64,000 nucleotides of DNA from contig NZ_LMEA01000012.1 of assembly GCF_001425235.1 (NCBI RefSeq), forward strand, positions 193,752 through 257,751, written 5' to 3'. The DNA comes from Devosia sp. Root413D1. GTDB lineage: Bacteria; Pseudomonadota; Alphaproteobacteria; Rhizobiales; Devosiaceae. Positions within the stretch are counted from its first letter, which is position 1; each line of letters starts with the position of its first letter. A program made the translations under genes and the position numbers. The notes under the pieces are model-generated. The model was given only the letters and a program-made list of their open reading frames with translations, ran no database searches and had not been told where the DNA came from. Shown here in pieces: positions 16,830-25,388 of the stretch.

Positions 16830-18155
16830 TCAGACGGTGTCGTCTTCGACGATCACTTTGCCGGTCGGGGCGACGTCCATCGCTTCGACCTTTTGCAGCA
16901 GCTGTTCGATCTTTTCCACATTGGCGATGTGGCGGGTTTCCATCGAGAAGTTCAGCGTGATGTACTCGCGGCCGGGACAGAAGGTGCAGATATTGGCGGC
17001 CGGGTGCCAGGCGCCGCAGTAGATCGGCTCCATCATGCCATGGGTCATCGGGCCGTAGGTGCGGTGCGGCGGCACCAGGGTGAGCACGATGTGGATGCCG
17101 CCGTTGAAACGCCAGAAGCGCTTGCCGGGCAGGAACGGCGCGATGCGGTTGAGGCCGCGCAGCGCCTTGAACATCGAGTTCATCATCACCTGGAACTTGG
17201 TGATGTCCTTCTTCTCGATCTTGTCGATGGTGTCGTCGACCTTGCGGACATAGGCGACGAAATCGTCGATCACCTCGAACTTGGCTTCGAGCGCCCGGAC
17301 GCGGAAGAAATCATCATCGGCATCGTGGCGCTTGCCATCGAGCATGGTGTAGGCGGCGCCGATCACCTTTTTCGACATGTGCCGGTCCTCACCCTCGCCG
17401 TTGAGGGCGTGGGTGACGAGCGCGAACATCAGCGAGCGCTGGCGCACGCCGAGCTTATTGGCGAGCAGCCGCAACCGGTGGCGCTTCAGCGCCAGGGTCT
17501 TGAAGCCCCACGGTTTGTCCGGCGGCGCGAGGATGTTGGCGAGGGTCACGTACATGAAGGTCATGCCCCAACCACGCAGGGTGCCCTTGATGCGGGCGCC
17601 GAGCCCGACCTTGTTGGATTTATCGCTCATCACGCCATGGCCGGCGGAGGCGGAGCGGGTGAGCAGCGCCGAATCGGAGCCTTCGAGCAGTGCGTGGCTC
17701 GAGCGCACCTGGATCATCGAGGCGCGACCCATCTCGTCGGGTCCGCTGCGGCGGACCACGGCGGAGACGCGGAACAGCGGCAGGTCGTCACGCTCGAAGA
17801 TATCGGGCGATTTCGACACCCACTTGTCGGGATAGCCGTCGAACTCGTCGACTTCCTCGACATGGGTGATGGCATCGAGCAGGTGCTTGGGGAACGGCTG
17901 GCCCGGCCGGGCGCCGACGAAGCCGTGGCTCAGCTGCGGGGCCAGCGCCACCATGTCGGCGACCAGATTGCCCAGCGATTCCTTGTCGAAATGCGACTTC
18001 GAAGCGGCGGTGAAGAACACCGTGTCGCGCGCCTCGTAGAGGAACCACTGGAAATCGGTGAACAGCGCCTGCGGATGCTTGTTAACGGCGGCAAGCGCCA
18101 GGTCGAGCACCTCGGCATGGTCGTTGGCGAAGCTGGACGAAGAGAAGCTCTTCAT
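16830..18155 (-). CDS. Uncharacterised 441-residue protein, possibly of the acyltransferase/condensation superfamily
   Basis: No confident family. The layout recalls wax-ester synthase/DGAT and condensation-domain proteins: an N-terminal half containing RSSHALLEGSDSALLTRS (residues 151-168) where those families carry HHxxxDG, and a C-terminal half with NGGIHIVLTLVPPHRTYGPM and a FSMETRHIANVEKIEQLLQK ending. If homologous, the first His is Ser and the Asp is Glu, so activity would be altered. There is a central hydrophobic stretch (GWGMTFMYVTLANILAPP) that could bind membrane or lipid. No signal peptide. It sits alone, upstream and divergent from hemA. The superfamily suggestion is inference from motif spacing only. 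Confidence 0.6.
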   Translation of the reverse strand: MKSFSSSSFANDHAEVLDLALAAVNKHPQALFTDFQWFLYEARDTVFFTAASKSHFDKESLGNLVADMVALAPQLSHGFVGARPGQPFPKHLLDAITHVEEVDEFDGYPDKWVSKSPDIFERDDLPLFRVSAVVRRSGPDEMGRASMIQVRSSHALLEGSDSALLTRSASAGHGVMSDKSNKVGLGARIKGTLRGWGMTFMYVTLANILAPPDKPWGFKTLALKRHRLRLLANKLGVRQRSLMFALVTHALNGEGEDRHMSKKVIGAAYTMLDGKRHDADDDFFRVRALEAKFEVIDDFVAYVRKVDDTIDKIEKKDITKFQVMMNSMFKALRGLNRIAPFLPGKRFWRFNGGIHIVLTLVPPHRTYGPMTHGMMEPIYCGAWHPAANICTFCPGREYITLNFSMETRHIANVEKIEQLLQKVEAMDVAPTGKVIVEDDTV

Positions 18156-18539
18156 GGCGGATCCCCCTGTTTCCGTAAGGTTGATACTAGCGGACGCCGG
18201 AACCGGGTCAACGGAAAGGCATCGGGGCCGTTAATCCCACGTCGAACGGCCAATGCGAGCGGAGTGACACGATCGCGCTGAACCCATTCTGAACGCAGAA
18301 TATCACCAGTCGGATAAGGCAGATGCGACGAGTTGCGCGCATCTGTTTGATTGGCAGCGAAGGCGCCATTGTTTAGGATGGTTCCAGGCTGCACCGGCAA
18401 GCTGCAGCCCGGCCAATGACTTGTATAAGCCGCCGCGCGGCGAATTGACCTATGTCAATGCCCGGGTCTGGGGAATAGCTATCTCCTTGACCGGTGAGGT
18501 CGCCAGCAGGCGAAAGGCCTGCGCTACGAGAGTGGAACT
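18156..18539. other. 384-base divergent regulatory region upstream of hemA
   Basis: No credible gene is seen. The region contains the FNR/FixK-type box at 18445-18458, and a TAGCTA sequence near 18476 at a suitable distance to serve as a -10 element. The half nearer to 18156 holds nothing I recognise. Confidence 0.6.
18445..18458 (+). promoter_or_regulatory. FNR/FixK (anaerobox) site upstream of hemA
   Basis: TTGACCTATGTCAA is a perfect palindrome of the form TTGAC-N4-GTCAA, matching the FNR/FixK family consensus (TTGAT-N4-ATCAA) at the key positions. Its centre lies about 88 bases before the hemA start codon. With TAGCTA near 18476 as -10, it would sit close to -41.5, the class II activation position. 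FNR-type control of hemA under low oxygen is known in other alphaproteobacteria. Confidence 0.75.
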
Positions 18540-19820
18540 ATGGACTATCGCGGGTTTTTCGAGGACGCCGTCGACACCTTGCGGCAGGAGAAGCGCTATC
18601 GCGTTTTCGCCGATCTCGAACGAATTGCCGGGCGGTTTCCCCGGGCCATCTTCCGGGATAATGCCGACAACCAGCGCGAGATCACCATCTGGTGCTCGAA
18701 CGATTATCTCGGCATGGGCCAGCACCCGGTCACTATCGCGGCCATGCAGGACACTGCAGCGCGACTCGGCGTCGGCGCCGGCGGCACCCGCAACATTTCC
18801 GGCACCAACCGGCCGCTGGTCGAGCTCGAGCGTTCGCTCGCGGACCTGCACCGCAAGGAAGCGGCGCTGGTGTTCACCTCGGGGTTCGTCTCCAACGAGG
18901 CCGCGATCTCGACCATTGCGCGGCTGCTCCCCGATTGCGTGATCTTCTCGGACCAGCTCAACCACGCCTCGATGATCCAGGGCGTGCGCCAGTCGGGCAT
19001 GGAAAAGAAGATCTTCCGTCACAACGACGTAGCGCACCTGCGTGAGCTGTTGGCGTCGGTCGATCGCAAGCGCCCCAAGCTCATCGTCTTCGAGTCGGTC
19101 TACTCGATGGATGGCGACGTGGCGCCGATCGCCGAGATCTGCGGCCTCGCCGAGGAATTGGGCGCGCTGACCTATATCGACGAAGTGCACGCGGTGGGCA
19201 TGTATGGCCCGCGCGGCGGTGGCATTGCCGACCGCGAGGGCCTGATGGGCCGCATCGATATCATCGAGGGCACGCTCGCCAAGGGCTTTGGCGTGATGGG
19301 CGGCTATGTCGCCGCCAACCAGGCGATCATCGACGCGATCCGCTCCTATGCGCCGGAGTTCATCTTCACCACCGCCCTGCCCCCGGCGCTGTGCGCTGCG
19401 GCGCGCGCCTCGATCGAGCACCTCAAGCTCTCCTCGGTAGAGCGCGAAGGCCAGCAGCGCCAGGCGCAGCTGACCAAGGATATCCTTGGTGATGCCGGCC
19501 TGCCGGTGCTGAAGACCGACACCCATATCGTGCCGGTGATCGTCGGTGACGCGCGCCTCTGCAAGGCGGCGAGCGACATGCTGCTGGAAAAGCACAACAT
19601 CTACATCCAGCCGATCAACTACCCCACCGTGCCCAAGGGCACGGAGCGGCTGCGCATCACGCCGACGCCGCTCCACACCGACGAGATGATCATCGAGCTC
19701 CGCCACGCGCTGGTGAGCGTCTGGGCCAGCCTCGAGCTGCCACGCGAACGCCCGACCGCCAAGGTCAGCTCGAACAAGCTGATCAGCGGCGACCTGACGC
19801 TCACTGGCGCCGGCGGCTGA
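18540..19820 (+). CDS. hemA: 5-aminolevulinate synthase
   Basis: The 426-residue enzyme condenses glycine and succinyl-CoA to 5-aminolevulinate, the first step of tetrapyrrole synthesis in alphaproteobacteria (Shemin pathway), using PLP. Signatures are [30 protein letters not shown], the PLP-binding [15 protein letters not shown], and the Schiff-base lysine K248 in [16 protein letters not shown]. Length and start ([14 protein letters not shown]) match the family. The upstream FNR/FixK-type box suggests induction when oxygen falls. A strong inverted repeat follows the gene at 19846-19960. Confidence 0.97.
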   Translation: MDYRGFFEDAVDTLRQEKRYRVFADLERIAGRFPRAIFRDNADNQREITIWCSNDYLGMGQHPVTIAAMQDTAARLGVGAGGTRNISGTNRPLVELERSLADLHRKEAALVFTSGFVSNEAAISTIARLLPDCVIFSDQLNHASMIQGVRQSGMEKKIFRHNDVAHLRELLASVDRKRPKLIVFESVYSMDGDVAPIAEICGLAEELGALTYIDEVHAVGMYGPRGGGIADREGLMGRIDIIEGTLAKGFGVMGGYVAANQAIIDAIRSYAPEFIFTTALPPALCAAARASIEHLKLSSVEREGQQRQAQLTKDILGDAGLPVLKTDTHIVPVIVGDARLCKAASDMLLEKHNIYIQPINYPTVPKGTERLRITPTPLHTDEMIIELRHALVSVWASLELPRERPTAKVSSNKLISGDLTLTGAGG

Positions 19821-19845
19821 GGCCTCTGCCGACTGAAGCAGACGG

Positions 19846-19960
19846 CCCCCTCCCATCCTCCCCCACAAGGGGGGAGGTGCTCCGCTGGTTCACTCGGCAC
19901 GATCGAAGACTAGAGTCTCGACTCTTCACCTCCCGCTTCATGGGGGAGGATGGGAGGGGG
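19846..19960. repeat. C/G-rich inverted repeat between convergent genes (family 2, copy 3)
   Basis: The outer arms are a perfect 20-bp inverted repeat: CCCCCTCCCATCCTCCCCCA (19846-19865) and its complement at 19941-19960, separated by 75 bases. Inner words CAAGGGGGGAGGTG and TTCACCTCCC extend the pairing. It lies between hemA and the convergent gene at 19973 and may stop transcription from both sides. A close relative is at 45701-45824. Confidence 0.85.
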
Positions 19961-19972
19961 TGTCTCAGTCAG

Positions 19973-20578
19973 TCAGTTCCCCGCCGCCTCTTCCAGCCGA
20001 AATCCGCGCGCCCAGATCTCGCCACCGCCTGCCAGCTGCAGGCCGTAGCGGATCAGCGCCGCCGTTTCCGGCACTGCCATCACCACTTCGCGGCCGGTCC
20101 AGCCGAAATCGCCGCGAGCCGGGGTATTGGCCACATTGATCGGGCGCCCATCAGCGGCGTCGAGCTTCAGCCAGATGGCGCCGCGCTCCACGGCCTTGCC
20201 CATCAGTTCGGCGCCGAGCCGAACCGTCTTGCCGCGCCAGGGGGCGGCGGGGATGGTGCGCATCAGCCCGCCGAACTCATCGACATCGACGATGTCGTTG
20301 GGGCTGGTCGAGGCGACGTGCATGGCGCCCGGCAGGTCGGGATCGAGCCCGGCCCGATAGGCGTTGCCCCGGCCGATGCCGGTGAGGGTCCAGCCAGGCG
20401 GCAGCGCGGGCGGCTGGGCCTCGGCGTTGATGCGGGCGGCGAGCCTGTTCCAGTCGGCAAAGCCGAACTGCAGCGCCACCAGCTCGAGGCAATCGGAATG
20501 GCTGAGTTCGAGTTGCCTGTCGGCAAGGCCCTGGCGCAGCGCACGGGCCATCTGCTTGGCGTCAAGGAAACTATGCAT
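19973..20578 (-). CDS. Glyoxalase_8-type domain protein (paralogue 1)
   Basis: The 201-residue protein begins MHSFLDAKQMARALRQGLAD, and continues LSHSDCLELVALQFGFADWN, a pattern I associate with the short N-terminal domain called glyoxalase-related (Glyoxalase_8). The remainder (residues 60-195) is a beta-rich domain with LPPGWTLTGIGRGNAYRAGL and AIWLKLDAADGRPINVANTP. Its biochemical role is unknown. A paralogue follows at 20754-21467 with the same architecture and about the same termini, and the two share similar upstream sequences, so this is a tandem duplication. The domain name is from memory; the duplication is directly visible. Confidence 0.75.
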   Translation of the reverse strand: MHSFLDAKQMARALRQGLADRQLELSHSDCLELVALQFGFADWNRLAARINAEAQPPALPPGWTLTGIGRGNAYRAGLDPDLPGAMHVASTSPNDIVDVDEFGGLMRTIPAAPWRGKTVRLGAELMGKAVERGAIWLKLDAADGRPINVANTPARGDFGWTGREVVMAVPETAALIRYGLQLAGGGEIWARGFRLEEAAGN

Positions 20579-20720
20579 GGTCTGAACCTTTCACCGGGCA
20601 GCAAGAAGGGTCAGTGCTCGCATTGCTGACGGCTTGCCCGAGGTCAAACCACAAGGATGAAGTCGCGCGGTTCACCGTCCCCAAAGGGTGCGAGCGGCAG
20701 GCTGCACGGGCCTGCCGCTC
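20579..20720 (-). promoter_or_regulatory. Leader/promoter region of paralogue 1, duplicated upstream of paralogue 2
   Basis: This stretch shares several blocks, in order, with 21468-21610: GGTCTGA next to the start codon, GGGTCAGTGCTCGCATTGC (20608-20626), GGTCAAACC, and GGGTGCGAGCGGC followed by GGCTGCAC. AGCGGCAGGC/GCCTGCCGCT near 20694-20719 can form a hairpin with loop TGCACG. It could be a shared promoter/operator or a structured 5' leader. Confidence 0.5.
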
Positions 20721-20753
20721 AGTCTCACCTTCGGCGATACGAAGTCAACCGGA

Positions 20754-21467
20754 TCAAGCCGCCGGCTGTTCGCCGCCGAAATCGAGATTGGTTGGGCGGC
20801 TCAGGTAGCGAGGACCGGGCTCGGTGGTGGCGACATCCACCCCTACGGGGTCGAGGGCAAAACGCCGGGCCCAGGCCTTGCCGCTGCCGCGCAGGAAGAA
20901 GCCGTAGTGGATGGTTGCCGCTGTCTCGGGCACATCGAGGACGATCTGCCGCTCGGTCCAGCCGAGGGTGCCGGCAAGCGGACCACCAGGCCGCTGCAGC
21001 AGGTTGTCGAAGTGCAGGTACCTCCCCTCGGCCGGATCGACGCGCATCCAGAGCGTCGCGGTCTCCGCCGCTTCGGTACGCAGCTCCGCCGTCAGCCGCA
21101 GCCGGCTGCCGCGATAGGGGTCGGCGAGGACCGACTGCATCAGCACCGCCGTCTCGCCGGCAGCGCGATCGATCGCCTGGTCCCGGTCCGGGCGGCTTTC
21201 GATCAAGGCGGTGCCCGGCGCCTTCGGATCGATGCCAAGGCGATAGTTCCCCTCATTGGTGTGGCCGGCGACATGCCAGCCAGGCGGCAACTCAAGCGGC
21301 GCCAGCTGCGCTGCCTCGATGCGAGCGGCGAGCATGTTCCAGTTGGCAAAGCCATACTGGCGGGCGACCAGTTCGAGCGCGTCGGAGTGCGAAATCTCCT
21401 GGCCGCGTTCGGCGAGGGCCTGGCGCAGCGCCTTGGCCATATGCTTGGAGTCGAGAAAGGAATGCAT
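20754..21467 (-). CDS. Glyoxalase_8-type domain protein (paralogue 2)
   Basis: The 237-residue protein begins MHSFLDSKHMAKALRQALAE and ISHSDALELVARQYGFANWN, closely matching paralogue 1, and has the same second domain (LPPGWHVAGHTNEGNYRLGI, ATLWMRVDPAEGRYLHFDNL, WTERQIVLDVPETAATIHYG). It is longer at the C terminus by about 30 residues. The conserved W and Y positions in the second domain suggest both copies keep the same fold. No signal peptide. It lies upstream of paralogue 1 on the same strand with 175 bases between, and each gene has its own copy of a conserved leader, so they may be separately but similarly controlled. Function unknown. Confidence 0.75.
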   Translation of the reverse strand: MHSFLDSKHMAKALRQALAERGQEISHSDALELVARQYGFANWNMLAARIEAAQLAPLELPPGWHVAGHTNEGNYRLGIDPKAPGTALIESRPDRDQAIDRAAGETAVLMQSVLADPYRGSRLRLTAELRTEAAETATLWMRVDPAEGRYLHFDNLLQRPGGPLAGTLGWTERQIVLDVPETAATIHYGFFLRGSGKAWARRFALDPVGVDVATTEPGPRYLSRPTNLDFGGEQPAA

Positions 21468-21610
21468 GGTCTGATCCTCTGGCGGACAGCGCGTGGGTCA
21501 GTGCTCGCATTGCCGACGGGCTGTCCGTTGAAGGTCAAACCCGGCTTGGTGGTGGTGCATTCACCTTTCCCGTGAGGGTGCGAGCGGCGGGCTGCACCAG
21601 CCCTGCCTTC
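21468..21610 (-). promoter_or_regulatory. Leader/promoter region of paralogue 2, similar to that of paralogue 1
   Basis: It carries the same ordered blocks as 20579-20720: GGTCTGA by the start codon, GGGTCAGTGCTCGCATTGC (21495-21513), GGTCAAACC, and GGGTGCGAGCGGC with GGCTGCAC. Spacing from the start codon is similar (26 versus 30 bases to the main block). Confidence 0.5.
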
Positions 21611-21700
21611 GCAAGATATCGGCGCTGTCGAGTCTGTCAAATCGCTGGCAAGTCTGCAAACCGCTGGACTGTGACAGTGGCTCCAGCCAAGCTTGTCGCC

Positions 21701-22336
21701 ATGCAGCTCCGTCTTCATTCCCGCTACCAGAACTCCGCCGGCCAGCGTGTGCGGATCGTGCTCAACCTCAAGCGCATCGGCTACGAATATGTGCCGGTGC
21801 CCTCGGCCAGTTCTCCCGCATACCGCGCCATCAACCCGCAGGGGTTGATGCCGGCGCTGGAGATCGACGGGCGGATCGTGGCGCAATCGCTGGCGATCAT
21901 CGGGCTGGTGGATGAGCTCTATCCCGACCCGCCCCTGCTGCCGGCCGATCCATTCGATCGGGCCGAAGCACGCGCCTTCGCGCTTTTGATCGCGGCGGAT
22001 GTGCACCCGATCAACAACAACCGGGTGCGCAAGTACCTGGCCGGCCCGATCGGCGCCAGTGAGGCTGCGATCGACGGCTGGTACCGGCACTGGATCGCCA
22101 CGGCGTTCGAGAGCCTCGAGACGGCGCTGGCGCGTCGGACACGCCCGACCCGCTACGGCTTCACCGAGACCCCTGGCCTTGCCGAAGCCTGCCTCGTGCC
22201 GCAAATGGCCAATGCCCGACGCTTCGGCTGCGACCTCGCCCCCTACCCGCGGCTCGAAGCGCTCGACGCCTCATGTCGCGACCTGCCCGAGTTCGTTGCG
22301 GCTCGGCCGGAGATGCAGGTGGATTATCCAGGGTAG
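21701..22336 (+). CDS. Zeta-class glutathione S-transferase / maleylacetoacetate isomerase-like protein
   Basis: The 211-residue protein (ATG 21701) has a thioredoxin-like N-terminal domain with RYQNSAGQRVRIVLNLKRIG, resembling the SSxxxRVRIAL signature of zeta GSTs, then NPQGLMPALEIDGRIVAQSL with the glutathione-binding loop. The C-terminal helical domain includes DVHPINNNRVRKYL, typical of maleylacetoacetate isomerase in tyrosine degradation. One of the signature serines is replaced (NSAG), and no fahA/hmgA neighbours are present, so the physiological reaction is uncertain. A much longer frame reading through from 20657 is rejected because it covers the antisense of paralogue 2. Confidence 0.85.
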   Translation: MQLRLHSRYQNSAGQRVRIVLNLKRIGYEYVPVPSASSPAYRAINPQGLMPALEIDGRIVAQSLAIIGLVDELYPDPPLLPADPFDRAEARAFALLIAADVHPINNNRVRKYLAGPIGASEAAIDGWYRHWIATAFESLETALARRTRPTRYGFTETPGLAEACLVPQMANARRFGCDLAPYPRLEALDASCRDLPEFVAARPEMQVDYPG

Positions 22337-22477
22337 GCATTTCGCCTGATAGCACTCTGTTGGGCACCGGCCCCTCCCCCATCCACGGTGACACCGTGCA
22401 TGGGGTGGCTTTGAGTGCCCTCAACTGCCCAAGAGTTCATCCAACTCAGGCGACCTGCGAACGGCGTAGAAACGAGA

Positions 22478-22505
22478 AACGCACGCCGGCCAAGCGGCGT
22501 GCGTT
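22478..22505 (-). terminator. Terminator-like hairpin after mscL
   Basis: An 11-bp perfect stem, AACGCACGCCG (22478-22488) with CGGCGTGCGTT (22495-22505) and loop GCCAAG, lies 25 bases beyond the mscL stop. On the minus strand it is followed by TCTCGTTTC, a weak T-rich tract. Confidence 0.6.
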
Positions 22506-22530
22506 CCAAAACGTCATAAGCGGGTTGCGC

Positions 22531-22959
22531 TTACTTCTGCGCCTTGATGGCGTCGCGGATCTCGGTGAGCAGCTTTTCTTCGGTGGTAGGAGCCGGCGGC
22601 GCGGCGGGAGCAGCGGCTTCCGACCTGCGCAGGCGGTTGATGCCCTTGACCACGAGGAACAGCACGAAGGCGATAATGGTGAATTTCACCACGGCATTGA
22701 TGAACAGGCCGTAGTTGAGGGTCGCGACACCGGCAGCGCGGGCAGCAGCGACCGACGGGACCGGGACATTATTGGGGTTGGAAATGACGAGGAACAGGTT
22801 CGAGAAGTCGATGCCGTTGAGGATCAGCCCGATGATCGGCATGAACAGGTCGTCGACGACGGACGAGACGATGGCGCCGAACGCGGCGCCGATGATCACA
22901 CCGATGGCCAGGTCAATGACGTTGCCCTTCAAGGCAAAATCGCGAAATTCCTTGAACAT
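22531..22959 (-). CDS. mscL: Large-conductance mechanosensitive channel MscL
   Basis: The 142-residue inner-membrane protein opens a large pore on osmotic downshock. It begins [20 protein letters not shown], then [20 protein letters not shown] for TM1, a periplasmic loop, and TM2 ([20 protein letters not shown]) followed by a charged C-terminal helix ([18 protein letters not shown]). Length and topology are those of MscL. ATG 22959 is the proper start; the frame stays open upstream but without similarity. A hairpin terminator follows. Confidence 0.97.
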   Translation of the reverse strand: MFKEFRDFALKGNVIDLAIGVIIGAAFGAIVSSVVDDLFMPIIGLILNGIDFSNLFLVISNPNNVPVPSVAAARAAGVATLNYGLFINAVVKFTIIAFVLFLVVKGINRLRRSEAAAPAAPPAPTTEEKLLTEIRDAIKAQK

Positions 22960-23215
22960 GTAAGTCCCCTTGGTTGGCGGCGCCGACCGGCCTCCCCGTG
23001 GCGGCAGATGACCCAAGCCGCGCCCTCGCTTGAGTTTTTCCCTGTTTGGACGACAAAGCAACTCAACTGTTGCGCCGGCCGGGCGTCGCTGTGGACGATG
23101 ACACGGAGCGTTCCCGGCCCACCCATTGAAGAAACGGGGATAACAGCCCCGACTTTGTGCGGCCTTGCGACAGCGGGGGCCGGGGCAGATATTGGGGCGG
23201 GGCACGGAATTTGAG

Positions 23216-24832
23216 ATGGTCGAGACGCTGACCGAGACACAGGAATCGCTGCGACAGGCGATTGAGCATATCCCGCAGGGCGTGGCGGTGTTCGATCGCG
23301 ACCTGCGGCTGGTCACCTGCAACTCGCGCTATGGCGAACTGCTGGCGCTGCCGGCCGACCTGATGCGCTCGGGGACGGCACTCTACGACATGGCGCTGTT
23401 TGTGGCGCGGCGCGGCGATCTCGGCGCCGGCGACGCGATTTCGCTCGCGGCACAGCGGGTGCAGACACTGACCCAGTCGCACACCACGGTCAGCCAGCGG
23501 CTCGGCGCCAAGGGCCAGGTGCTGGAGTTCCACTCGGCGCGCCTGCCCGATGGCGGACTGGTGATCAGCTTTGCCGACGTGACGGCGCGGGTGGATGCCG
23601 AGACCGAGCTTGCCAGCATCAATCAATCGCTCGAGGGCCGGGTCGAGGAGCGCACGGCGGCGCTGATCCGGGTGAACTCGGAGCTCGAAGTGGCGCGGGC
23701 CAAAGCCGACGCCGCCAACCGCGACAAAACCCGGTTCTTTGCTGCTGCCAGCCATGACCTCCTGCAGCCGCTCAATGCGGCGCGGCTCTATACCTCGACG
23801 CTGGTGGAGCGCGCCGGCGGCACCGGGCTCGACGAGTTGGCGCATTCGATCGAAGCCTCGCTCACCGCGGTCGAAGAAATCATGGCGGCGTTGCTCGATA
23901 TCTCACGCATCGACGCGGGCGCGGTGAAGCCGGCGGCGACACCATTCCAGGTCCGCGACCTGCTCAAGAAGGTCGATGTCGAGTTCGCTCCACTGGCGCT
24001 GAAGAAGGAGATCGACCTGAGATTGGTCGATACCTCGCTCGCCGTGGTGGGCGACCGGGCGCTGACGGCGCGCGTCATCCAGAACCTCGTTTCCAACGCC
24101 ATTAAGTATACCCGCCCCGGCGGCCGGGTGCTGGTCGGCGCCCGGTTGCGTGGCACCAGGGTGCGGTTCGACGTGATCGATACCGGCATCGGCTTCAACA
24201 AGGACCAGCACGCGCTGATCTTTGCCGAATTCAGCCGGCTGGAGCATGGCGCCCGGATGGCGCAGGGGCTCGGCCTCGGGCTGTCGATCGTCAAGCGCCT
24301 GGTGACGGCGCTCGGCCTGACGATGGAGCTCGAGAGCAAGGAGGCGCGCGGTTCGCGCTTCTCGCTCTACCTGCCGTACCATCGCTCGCTCAAGGTGATG
24401 CCCGAGGAAGGTCCGGCGCGCGAACCGACCTCCAACCTTAACGGCTTGCGTATCCTCTGCGTCGACAACGAACGCGCCATCCTCGATGCCATGGAAGGGC
24501 TGCTTGGCGGCTGGGGCTGCGACGTGCGCTCGGCCCGCTCGCTCAAGGACATCGACAAGGATGGGCTGCTGCTCGGCTGGCTGCCGGACCTGGTGCTGAT
24601 GGACTACCACCTCGACCAGACCTCCGGCCTCGATGCCATCGAGTGGCTGCGCCACAATGTCGGCGGCCACCTCCCCGCGGCCCTCGTTACCGCCGACCGC
24701 AGCCCGGCGGTGCGGGCGCTGGCTGAGGATCGCGGCATCACCGTGGTGACCAAGCCTGTGAAGCCGGCAGCTCTGCGCGCCACGATCAGCCAGCTGGCGG
24801 GCCAGCGCGGCCGGAAACGGGTCGAGGCCTAG
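23216..24832 (+). CDS. Hybrid sensor histidine kinase with PAS domain and C-terminal receiver
   Basis: About 538 residues from ATG 23216 (an in-frame start at 23165 is possible). A PAS-type sensor (residues 5-120, [20 protein letters not shown]) is followed by a coiled linker. The H-box is [20 protein letters not shown], and the ATPase domain has N-box [13 protein letters not shown] and G-box DTGIGF plus [12 protein letters not shown]. The receiver domain is [18 protein letters not shown] with phosphoacceptor Asp in LVLMDYHLD and a conserved Lys in [11 protein letters not shown]. No transmembrane segment, so it is cytosolic. This layout matches NahK/RpfC-like kinases. A LuxR-type response regulator lies 1.3 kb away (26108-26767) and is the likely partner. 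Confidence 0.93.
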   Translation: MVETLTETQESLRQAIEHIPQGVAVFDRDLRLVTCNSRYGELLALPADLMRSGTALYDMALFVARRGDLGAGDAISLAAQRVQTLTQSHTTVSQRLGAKGQVLEFHSARLPDGGLVISFADVTARVDAETELASINQSLEGRVEERTAALIRVNSELEVARAKADAANRDKTRFFAAASHDLLQPLNAARLYTSTLVERAGGTGLDELAHSIEASLTAVEEIMAALLDISRIDAGAVKPAATPFQVRDLLKKVDVEFAPLALKKEIDLRLVDTSLAVVGDRALTARVIQNLVSNAIKYTRPGGRVLVGARLRGTRVRFDVIDTGIGFNKDQHALIFAEFSRLEHGARMAQGLGLGLSIVKRLVTALGLTMELESKEARGSRFSLYLPYHRSLKVMPEEGPAREPTSNLNGLRILCVDNERAILDAMEGLLGGWGCDVRSARSLKDIDKDGLLLGWLPDLVLMDYHLDQTSGLDAIEWLRHNVGGHLPAALVTADRSPAVRALAEDRGITVVTKPVKPAALRATISQLAGQRGRKRVEA

Positions 24833-24846
24833 GACCGGACTGCGCG

Positions 24847-25236
24847 CTACTGCGCCGGTGGCGTGGAAAACGTCGCGAGATAGGCGATGACGCTGGCGAC
24901 GTCGTCGGGGTTGCGCAGCCCGGTGAACGCCATGTTCGAGCCGTTGACCACGCTGCGCGGCTTGGTGATGAACTTGCTGAGCGTCTCGACATCCCAGACC
25001 ACCCCGGCCTGCCCTGCCTCGAGCATGGCCGGCGAATAGGTGAAGCCCTCCAGCGTGGCAGCCGGCCGGCCGATCACGTTGTTGAGCGACGGCCCGGTCT
25101 TGGCCGCCTCGTTCCCCACGGCATGGCAGCCGGCGCATCGCTCGAACGCCGCCGGGGCGAGCGCCGCATCGCCCTCAGCCCAGGCCCCTCCGGCGCTCAG
25201 CATGAGGGCGGCAATTGCAATCGCAGTTCGAAGCAT
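24847..25236 (-). CDS. Class I cytochrome c (periplasmic)
   Basis: The 129-residue product has a signal peptide (MLRTAIAIAALMLSAGGAWA) and a mature class I cytochrome c domain: heme-binding CAGCH at residues 34-38, GPSLNNVIGRPAATLEGFTY, and the axial Met in NGSNMAFTGLRNPDD. It resembles the cytochrome c2/c550 carriers of alphaproteobacteria. It should shuttle electrons in the periplasm between bc1 and oxidases or dehydrogenases. Convergent with the hybrid kinase gene (14-base gap). The 152-base gap to the next gene (25237-25388) holds nothing I recognise. Confidence 0.94.
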   Translation of the reverse strand: MLRTAIAIAALMLSAGGAWAEGDAALAPAAFERCAGCHAVGNEAAKTGPSLNNVIGRPAATLEGFTYSPAMLEAGQAGVVWDVETLSKFITKPRSVVNGSNMAFTGLRNPDDVASVIAYLATFSTPPAQ

Positions 25237-25388
25237 CCACGACCTCCCTGATTGGCCTCGCGACCGAAATCAGCTCCCGGATCGTCGGGGCATCGCAAAG
25301 CAGGATATCGCAGCGCGGCACGCTCACCAACCGCCGATACAGCCGTTCGGCATTGCGGCTGCGGGTAGCCCCAATGGCGTCCTGCGGG

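Noticed and set aside
20657-21700. N-terminal extension of the GST-like gene.
   Set aside because: It is antisense to paralogue 2 and its leader; the GST domain starts at ATG 21701.
25237-25388. Possible short coding remnant between the cytochrome c and DHFR-like genes.
   Set aside because: Frames in both directions are open but none has a start, ribosome-binding site or recognisable motif confined to the gap.
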